DNA of 64,000 nucleotides from assembly GCA_045660325.1 (NCBI GenBank), contig JAZRDO010000003.1:1-64000 (forward strand). Direction: 5' to 3'. The notes under the pieces are model-generated. The model did no database searches, was not told the DNA's origin, and was given only the letters and a program-made list of their open reading frames with translations. The DNA comes from SVTX01 sp045660325. Lineage in GTDB: Bacteria; Bacillota; Clostridia; Oscillospirales; CAG-272. The translations under genes and the position numbers were made by a program. Below are positions 58,466 through 64,000 of this stretch, piece by piece. The number at the start of each line of letters is the position of its first letter. Position 1 is the first letter of the stretch.

Positions 58466-61114
58466 TTATGCGAGCTTTGAGAGAGCCGCGATAACGCCGT
58501 CAAGGTTTTCCTGATACTTTGCCATCTTAGCCTTTTCTCCTTCAACAACTGCCGCAGGAGCCTTTGCTACGAAGCCTGCATTGGAAAGCTTCTTAACGAT
58601 ACGGTCGATCTCGCCCTCAAGCTTTTTCTTCTCGCCCTCAAGACGAGCCTTTTCCTTTTCAAAGTCAATGATATCGGACAAGGGGAGGTAGATAGTAGCC
58701 GCGTCAGTGATGATCTGTACGGAGTTGTCTGCACTGATCTCGCCATCACCGAACTTTTCTGCTACGATGAGCTCGGATGCGGATGCCAAGCGAACGAAGA
58801 ATGCTTCGCTGGATTCACCAAAGATATCAGTATACTTTGTTTCAAGGAATACCTTTGCCTTCTTGGAGGGAGGAACGTTCATCTCGCTTCTTCTTGTACG
58901 GATAGCGGTGATCGCGTCGATGATCTTTGTCATCTTTTCCGCATCAGTATTAAAGCAGAAGCCCTCGTTGTAAACGGGGTAGGAGGAGATCATAATGCTC
59001 TCTACGTCGTGGGGAAGACTCTGGTAGATTTCCTCTGTAATGAAGGGCATAAAGGGATGGAGGAGCTTGAGTGTGCCGTCGAGAACGTAAGCAATAACGT
59101 TCTGGCAGATAAGGTTAGCCTCTGTTTCCTTTTCATTGAAGCGAGCCTTTGCAAGCTCAATGTACCAGTCACAGAAGATATCCCATGTGAAGCTATAGAT
59201 CTCAGCGAGAGCTACGCCAACCTCGAATCTGTCAAGGTTTGTAACAACGCTTCGTGTGAGCTCGTTGAACTTAGTGAGTATCCACTTGTCCTCAAGTGCG
59301 AGTTTGTCGGCGTCGGGAAGCTTGATTTCGTCAATTGTAAGATTCATTCTTACGAATCTCGATGCGTTCCAGAGCTTGTTTGCAAAGTTTCTTGCCGCCT
59401 CGATCTTCTCGTCGGAGAATCTCATATCGTTTCCGGGGGAGTTACCCGTAGCAAGTGCGAAGCGGAGCGCGTCAGCGCCGTAGTCCTTGATAATTTCAAG
59501 GGGGTCAATACCGTTACCGAGGGACTTGGACATCTTGCGTCCCTGCGCGTCACGTACAAGACCGTGAATAAATACTGTAGAGAAGGGCTTTTCTCCCATG
59601 TGCTCAAGACCCGAGAAGATCATTCTCGATACCCAGAACGTAATAATATCGTATCCTGTTACGAGAACGCTTGTAGGATAGTACTTCTTGAGATCGTCGG
59701 TGGAGTCGGGCCAACCGAGAATAGAGAAGGGCCAGAGAGCAGAGGAGAACCATGTGTCGAGAACGTCCTCGTCCTGATGCACCTTGCCACCGCACTTGGG
59801 ACATACGTCGATGTCGGTCTTGGAAACCGTCATCTCGCCGCAATCGTCGCAGTAGAAGGCGGGAATTCTGTGTCCCCACCAAAGCTGACGGGAAATACAC
59901 CAGTCAAGGATGTTGTTCATCCAGTTATAATAATTCTTGGAGAATCTTTCGGGAACGAAATTGATAGAGCCATTGTCAACTGCCTCGATTGCAGGCTCTG
60001 CGAGGGGCTTCATCTTAACGAACCACTGGTCGCTTGTCAAGGGCTCAACCGTTGTGCCGCAACGGTAGCAAACGCCAACGTTGTGATCGTGGGGCTCAAC
60101 CTTGAGAAGATAGCCCTCTGTTTCAAGGTCTGCTACGAGCGCCTTGCGGCAGGAGTATCTGTCCATGCCCTCGTACTTGCCCGCATACGCGTTCATTGTC
60201 GCATCGTCATTCATAACCTTGATCTGCTCGAGATTATGTCTCTGACCAACAAGGAAGTCGTTGGGGTCGTGCGCGGGAGTGATCTTAACGCAACCCGTAC
60301 CGAAGCCGATCTCAACGTAATCATCTGCGATTACGGGGATCTCTCTGCCAACTACGGGGAGAATAAGTGTCTTGCCGATAAGGTGCTTTGTTGCCTCGTC
60401 GTCGGGATTTACCGCAACTGCAGTATCGCCGAACATTGTTTCAGGTCTTGTCGTTGCAACCTCAACGTAGCCGTCTTCGCCCTTTATGGGGTACTTGATG
60501 TGCCAGAAGTTACCGGGCATATCCTTGTACTCAACCTCGGCGTCGGAAAGTGCTGTAAGGCAACGGGGACACCAGTTGATAATTCTGTGTCCGCGGTAGA
60601 TAAGACCCTTGTCGTAGAGGTTTACGAATACCTCGCGAACGGCGTGGGAGCAACCCTCGTCCATTGTAAATCTCTGACGTGTCCAGTCGCAGGACGCGCC
60701 GAGCTTCTTTAACTGAGAGGTAATTCTTGCTTCGTAAGTGTCCTTCCAACCCCAAACGCGCTCAAGGAATGCTTCACGACCGAGGTCGTAGCGGGAAAGC
60801 CCCTCGTCAACGCGGAGTCTCTCCTCAACCTTGATCTGTGTTGCAATGCCCGCATGGTCAGTACCGGGCACCCAAAGGGTGTCAAAGCCCTGCATTCTCT
60901 TGTAACGAACGAGAATGTCCTGGAGAGTTTCATCGAGCGCGGGGCCCATGTGAAGCTGACCCGTTACGTTAGGCGGGGGAATAACTACCGAGAAGGTAGG
61001 CTTGTTACTATTCTTTTCGGGTGTGAAATAACCCTTTTCACACCAATCAGCATATATTCTGTCTTCAAATTCAGAAGGCGAATATGTCTTTGGCAATTCA
61101 TTATATGAATTCAT
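58466..61114 (-). CDS. valS: Valyl-tRNA synthetase
   Basis: An 882-residue class I synthetase that charges tRNA-Val. PPPNVTGQLHMGPALDE near residue 45 is the HIGH region (reading HMGP here), the editing domain lies around 200-340, KMSKSLGNGIDP is the ATP loop near 525, and the C-terminal coiled-coil arm ends the protein. Everything but the HIGH variant looks standard. ATG 61114 is chosen because AAAGGAC precedes it and the protein then starts MNSYNELPKTY, as in relatives; the longer frame runs into the T-box terminator. Expression is controlled by the T-box leader upstream. Confidence 0.96.
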   Translation of the reverse strand: MNSYNELPKTYSPSEFEDRIYADWCEKGYFTPEKNSNKPTFSVVIPPPNVTGQLHMGPALDETLQDILVRYKRMQGFDTLWVPGTDHAGIATQIKVEERLRVDEGLSRYDLGREAFLERVWGWKDTYEARITSQLKKLGASCDWTRQRFTMDEGCSHAVREVFVNLYDKGLIYRGHRIINWCPRCLTALSDAEVEYKDMPGNFWHIKYPIKGEDGYVEVATTRPETMFGDTAVAVNPDDEATKHLIGKTLILPVVGREIPVIADDYVEIGFGTGCVKITPAHDPNDFLVGQRHNLEQIKVMNDDATMNAYAGKYEGMDRYSCRKALVADLETEGYLLKVEPHDHNVGVCYRCGTTVEPLTSDQWFVKMKPLAEPAIEAVDNGSINFVPERFSKNYYNWMNNILDWCISRQLWWGHRIPAFYCDDCGEMTVSKTDIDVCPKCGGKVHQDEDVLDTWFSSALWPFSILGWPDSTDDLKKYYPTSVLVTGYDIITFWVSRMIFSGLEHMGEKPFSTVFIHGLVRDAQGRKMSKSLGNGIDPLEIIKDYGADALRFALATGNSPGNDMRFSDEKIEAARNFANKLWNASRFVRMNLTIDEIKLPDADKLALEDKWILTKFNELTRSVVTNLDRFEVGVALAEIYSFTWDIFCDWYIELAKARFNEKETEANLICQNVIAYVLDGTLKLLHPFMPFITEEIYQSLPHDVESIMISSYPVYNEGFCFNTDAEKMTKIIDAITAIRTRRSEMNVPPSKKAKVFLETKYTDIFGESSEAFFVRLASASELIVAEKFGDGEISADNSVQIITDAATIYLPLSDIIDFEKEKARLEGEKKKLEGEIDRIVKKLSNAGFVAKAPAAVVEGEKAKMAKYQENLDGVIAALSKLA

Positions 61115-61171
61115 AGCCGTTAGTCCTTTCAAATGTATATAAATATTTTTTAAAAACCGAATTAAAAACAA

Positions 61172-61390
61172 AAAACGCCCGATGTTAAAAAACATCAGGA
61201 CGCAAAAGCGCGGTACCACCCGACTTATATTTTCGGCTCATACCGAAAATATCACTCAAAAGCCTATAACGGAGCTTACCCGATACACTCCTAAGCAACC
61301 TTCTGCAAGCCCCAATACAGTCTTCCCACCACCAACTGCTCTCTTGAAATGAGGTTGTTGCATACTCCTCTTAATCACTGTGTTTACGTT
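61172..61390 (-). promoter_or_regulatory. T-box riboswitch controlling valS
   Basis: On the minus strand the T-box core GTCGGGTGGTACCGCG (about 61224-61209) is followed by a terminator stem GCGTCCTGATGTT / AACATCGGGCGTT (61203-61174) and a T-run. The upstream part forms a long stem I with an AGTA (S-turn) segment 5' and GAAGGTTG (61303-61296) opposite. In that loop GTT (61299-61297), a valine codon, fits the specifier position. When uncharged tRNA-Val pairs with the specifier and with TGG of the T-box, the antiterminator forms and valS is expressed. Confidence 0.93.
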
Positions 61391-61406
61391 TTTATTTTAT
61401 ATGGGT

Positions 61407-61435
61407 ATTATAACATTAAAGAAGAGATTTGTCAA
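61407..61435 (-). promoter_or_regulatory. Promoter of valS
   Basis: On the minus strand TTGACA (61435-61430), 17 bases, TATAAT (61412-61407): full consensus, giving a leader of about 290 bases that contains the T-box. Confidence 0.88.
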
Positions 61436-61450
61436 TAGATAATATAAAAA

Positions 61451-62755
61451 ATGATGTCTCGCAAAAAGAACCCCGCGCTTGCGGAGCTTTCTGTTGCCGA
61501 TGCGACGGGAAGATTGATGCTTGACTCTAATAAGTTTGAAACTGCCGCAAAGGACGGCGCTGCGAGAATGACTCCTGAGACGCTCAATCAGTATAAGGAG
61601 ACTGCTACGAGAGAACAGCAGGAGGCTTTTGCGCGTGATCTCGGTTATGGAAGCCTTGAAGAATTCTATGTCGATAGCTTTGAGGGTGTGCAGGCAAGGC
61701 TTGAACAGTATCTCTATGATCACCAGGAGGAAATATCTGCGAGAGTACGAAGAAAATCTATGGCAAAGACTGCGAAGAGTAATAACGCTAAAACTTTGCC
61801 TAAGAAGATTAAGAGCAATCTTGCAGATGGAGTATACGTGTTTGCAGAAGCGGGAGAACATTTTGCCGTCATTAAAGAGGGGCAGAGTTACTGGATATAC
61901 AATTATGTAACAGAAATGATCTCACATGAGATGACTCTTCCCGAAATCAATGGAATTATTGAAAAACTTAGAAGCAAACTTTCTGAGAACACGAGCCTGG
62001 ATAAGGTTATTGAAGAGTATCGGAATGCACCAGTTAACAAGGAAATACTTGAACTAATTGAACGAGTTGAAAAGGATGATTTCAAGGACAATGATAAAGT
62101 CGAATTGCGCGGGCTTTCCTCAGAGGTGTTGAGCAAACTTAAAGAATTGACAGGTATAGATGTTTCCTCGTTTAAAATTGCGATTGAAGCACGACAAATA
62201 GAACATATTTTGAATGATCACGGTAGCAATGGATCGACAGATCATTCTATGGCCAATCCCGTTGATATTGCAAAAATGGAGTATATAATGCAATATCCTG
62301 ATGATTTATCTCTTTCTGGAAAAACGCAGGCGTATTCATATATGAAAAACGGCAGGAATAGGACTGCTGATACAGTGTTGTATGAGAAAGAAATCGGTGA
62401 TAAGTCTTATTATGTTGTGCAAGCAGTAGCGGATACAAAAAAGAAAACACTCTATATAGTGAGTGCTTTCATAGGCGAAAAAGGATATAAAAAAGGAACC
62501 TCACAGCTCATCAATACCAATAAAGGCCCTGATGCAACGTCCGAGCTCGGTTCTGTGGTGGTTCCTAATAGTAGTATACCACAAAACTCCGAAAATAGCA
62601 ATACCTTTGATGAAAACATTTCTGAAGATGTGGTAAATTTGAGTGAAAACACGAATTTAGCTGAGAAAAAGGCGTATGAAATGGAATTTCCCGCAGAAAA
62701 AGTGCAGGAAAACGTTGCAAATAATCCTTGCCAAACGATTCTGAAAATGATATAA
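61451..62755 (+). CDS. Toxin-like protein with a PBECR-type nuclease domain, probably 5' truncated
   Basis: A 434-residue frame that starts right at the valS promoter without a convincing ribosome site, so it is probably the remaining 3' part of a longer mobile-element gene. Residues 1-105 are charged and helical. Residues 216-345 (LRGLSSEVLSKLKELTG, IEARQIEHILNDHG with H252 and H257, TDHSMANP, GKTQAYSYMKNGRNRTADTV, KTLYIVSAFIGEKG) resemble the PBECR group of barnase/EndoU/colicin-E5-like nucleases found at the ends of phage and conjugative-element proteins. A low-complexity linker (370-400) is duplicated downstream. Codon use differs from neighbouring housekeeping genes. Confidence 0.72.
   Translation: MMSRKKNPALAELSVADATGRLMLDSNKFETAAKDGAARMTPETLNQYKETATREQQEAFARDLGYGSLEEFYVDSFEGVQARLEQYLYDHQEEISARVRRKSMAKTAKSNNAKTLPKKIKSNLADGVYVFAEAGEHFAVIKEGQSYWIYNYVTEMISHEMTLPEINGIIEKLRSKLSENTSLDKVIEEYRNAPVNKEILELIERVEKDDFKDNDKVELRGLSSEVLSKLKELTGIDVSSFKIAIEARQIEHILNDHGSNGSTDHSMANPVDIAKMEYIMQYPDDLSLSGKTQAYSYMKNGRNRTADTVLYEKEIGDKSYYVVQAVADTKKKTLYIVSAFIGEKGYKKGTSQLINTNKGPDATSELGSVVVPNSSIPQNSENSNTFDENISEDVVNLSENTNLAEKKAYEMEFPAEKVQENVANNPCQTILKMI
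62580..62655. repeat. 76-bp direct repeat, copy 1
   Basis: Copy 1 of a repeat shared with 63140-63215, exactly 560 bases apart; 72 of 76 positions agree and the first 51 are identical. Here it is in frame and codes for the linker PQNSENSNTFDENISEDV of the PBECR-like protein. Confidence 0.9.
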
Positions 62756-62800
62756 TAAACCCATTAACAGAAAGCCAGCAAGGAAGCGAGGAGGTTTATG

Positions 62801-62977
62801 ATGAGCGAAGAGAAGAGAGTCAACGTGGAATTTTGCGAAGAGAAGCTTTATCTTACGGAAGAAGAAATTCCGAAATATCAGAAGAAGGCGGAGGATCTGA
62901 AGGAGATGGCAATTCGCGCGGGATACACGAAAGAAAGAGCGGAAAAAGAATTTTATCTCAAGATTCTGAAGGGTTAA
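62801..62977 (+). CDS. Small basic/acidic helical protein (58 aa)
   Basis: A 58-residue protein starting MSEEKRVNVEFCEEKLYLTE and ending with the helix YTKERAEKEFYLKILKG. A strong GAGGAGG (62788-62794) lies six bases before ATG 62801; an adjacent ATG at 62798 is too close. It sits 45 bases after the PBECR-like gene. I do not recognise the family. The position directly behind a toxin-like gene makes an immunity or accessory role conceivable, but nothing in the sequence proves it. Confidence 0.7.
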   Translation: MSEEKRVNVEFCEEKLYLTEEEIPKYQKKAEDLKEMAIRAGYTKERAEKEFYLKILKG

Positions 62978-63054
62978 TAATATGTGAAAGTACGCAAAAG
63001 AAGATTGAAAATATAGTACTTATCTATGAAGTTAAATAGTTCAATAAAATGTAA

Positions 63055-63126
63055 AGAGGTGGTAGCCCGATTCTTGCGAATCCCCGTAAGTCCGTAGAAC
63101 AGACGGTCAGTAGAGCTACCACCTCT
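63055..63126 (+). other. Structured element with a 12-bp closing stem
   Basis: AGAGGTGGTAGC (63055-63066) pairs perfectly with GCTACCACCTCT (63115-63126). Inside are a small hairpin GATTC-TTGC-GAATC and a possible second one around CCGT...ACGG. The stem is not followed by a T-run on either strand. It lies between the small gene and the displaced toxin cassette; a non-coding RNA, recombination site or mobile-element end are all possible. Confidence 0.65.
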
Positions 63127-63139
63127 ATAGATATTATAG

Positions 63140-63215
63140 CACAAAACTCCGAAAATAGCAATACCTTTGATGAAAACATTTCTGAAGATGCGGCAAATTT
63201 GAGTTAAAATACGAA
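63140..63215. repeat. 76-bp direct repeat, copy 2
   Basis: Copy 2 of the linker repeat at 62580-62655. One of its four differences creates a TAA stop in the linker frame (AGT GAA becomes AGT TAA), so this copy is no longer translated in that frame. It marks the left border of the MuF-like cassette. Confidence 0.9.
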
Positions 63216-63320
63216 ATCGGCAAAAAACATTTCAACGAGCTCGAGGCTCGCAACCACGGCAATAACGCACTTTCACGTGCGTTAGAAACGTCTGAAGGCA
63301 AAGAAAAAGCCGTAACAAGC

Positions 63321-63965
63321 ATGAATGAAGAAAACATGCAGGTTACGGAGAGGTTAGCTTTGAATAAGGTTTATGCTGAAGAAATTCAAAAATGGTACGA
63401 TACAACTACTGCTGAAGAACGTGCGAAGAGCGGTCAAAGATTTTTGCTTGGTCAAACTACTGATGTTCTTAAAAGCATTGGGGTAAAGGATTATAACATA
63501 TATATTGGCGCATCAAAGATCAATAAGATCCTTAAAGATAATTCTTCAATGACATTGGATATTATCAAATCCGCTATAAATCTTCTCGAAGACCCTATTT
63601 TAATAATGCAATCCAAAACAATTGAAGGAAGTATTGTTGTTTTTGGCGGAGTATATACTGAAGGCCATAAGCCTGTAATGCTATCCGTGCTACTTAACCC
63701 CGAAAACAAAGACGGGGAAGTAATGGATTTTGCTGTGGTTACAAGTGTGTATGGAAGAAGAACTCAAAATTTACAAAATTTAATAGATAAGTCAAAAATA
63801 TATTACGTTAATGAACAAAAAAATAGAACCGATACATGGCTAAAGGCGCTCGGGCTACAATTGCCGTCAGCATTAACCACATATGGTTCTATAAATATTA
63901 TACCACAAAATCAGAAAAAGTCAACACTTTCACGAGAAAAAATCTCAAATGAGCGTCGTGATTAG
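63321..63965 (+). CDS. Displaced phage MuF C-terminal-like domain (orphan cassette)
   Basis: A 214-residue frame resembling the MuF C-terminal domain found at the ends of large phage or conjugative-element proteins: GQRFLLGQTTDVLKSIGV, IYIGASKINKILKDNSSM, EDPILIMQSKTIEGSIVVFG, KPVMLSVLLNPE and VVTSVYGRR. No ribosome site precedes the ATG at 63321. The same frame stays open upstream to 63186 without a start codon (reading YEIGKKHFNELEARN from 63210), so the domain was probably once fused to a longer protein whose linker is the repeat at 63140. It is likely silent now, or available for recombination with the intact linker upstream. Confidence 0.65.
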   Translation: MNEENMQVTERLALNKVYAEEIQKWYDTTTAEERAKSGQRFLLGQTTDVLKSIGVKDYNIYIGASKINKILKDNSSMTLDIIKSAINLLEDPILIMQSKTIEGSIVVFGGVYTEGHKPVMLSVLLNPENKDGEVMDFAVVTSVYGRRTQNLQNLIDKSKIYYVNEQKNRTDTWLKALGLQLPSALTTYGSINIIPQNQKKSTLSREKISNERRD

Positions 63966-64000
63966 CAAAAACAAATGCATTAACGCAGTTGAACAATGCC

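Noticed and set aside
59009..60712. A 567-codon open frame antisense to valS
   Set aside because: It mirrors the third-position bias of valS, has no ribosome site and no recognisable domain. The same reasoning removes the long antisense frames over murG (17538-18500) and ftsZ (19437-20573).
62728..63039. A 103-codon frame overlapping the small gene at 62801
   Set aside because: It has no ribosome site and reads the 62801 gene in a shifted frame with improbable composition (runs of Glu, Arg and Gly).
1..64000. CRISPR array, rRNA genes, insertion-sequence transposases
   Set aside because: No regularly spaced short repeats, no rRNA segments and no transposase-like frames were seen in the window.

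Overview
The window reads as a chromosomal segment of an endospore-forming member of the class Clostridia. The sequence evidence is a sporulation sigma factor (sigG) directly after ftsZ, a SpoVAF-type germination protein, an ispH-S1 fusion downstream of cmk-plsC, a large Firmicute-type SRP RNA in front of dnaX-ybaB-recR, a T-box leader on valS, and vegetative promoters that repeatedly match TTGACA-17-TATAAT. I could not assign genus or species.

Layout. 1-7400: tRNA-Pro (minus strand), a nitroreductase, an nfeD-SPFH pair, rarA, tRNA-Thr with an unusual hairpin array behind it, a pyridoxal kinase-like gene, nrdR and spoVAF. 7578-20852: the division and cell-wall cluster rsmH-ftsL-PBP-murE-murF-mraY-ftsW-murG-ftsQ, then ftsZ; murD, murC, murB and ftsA are not in it. 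20880-26636: sigG with a probable sigma-F promoter and a sequestered ribosome site, facing a minus-strand operon murE2-SDR-prmC-ddl-radC. 26670-38348: small operons (acetyltransferase/deacetylase, DUF5685-dnaJ-membrane protein, yceD-rpmF, dus-response regulator) interleaved with minus-strand genes (tmcAL, ribokinase-nudix, D-amino-acid transaminase). 38347-47733: a large glycosidase-like protein, an SH3 lipoprotein, polA, a lone PTS IIC, an anion permease and proC. 47877-56576: SRP RNA-dnaX-ybaB-recR, then rpiR-baiN-cmk-plsC-ispH/S1. 56620-61435: HAD phosphatase, a DUF4349 lipoprotein and T-box-controlled valS. 61451-64000: a degraded accessory segment holding toxin-like cassettes (PBECR-like and MuF-C-like), a 76-bp direct repeat, a small gene and a structured element.

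How it fits together. Most genes serve peptidoglycan synthesis and division (rsmH to ftsZ, ddl, murE2, D-amino-acid transaminase), sporulation (sigG, spoVAF), replication and repair (rarA, polA, dnaX, recR, radC) and translation (valS, rpmF, dus, tcdA, tmcAL, prmC, SRP RNA). The most unusual signals are the hairpin array with T-arm copies behind tRNA-Thr, the sigG leader in which only read-through mRNA can hide its ribosome site, a zinc-ribbon inserted in the transpeptidase domain of the division PBP, two murE paralogues with different specificity motifs, two aspartate-rich motifs in DUF5685 that resemble squalene/phytoene synthases, an internal ribosome site inside ispH-S1, a proline in the HIGH motif of ValRS, and the displaced toxin cassettes at the right end.
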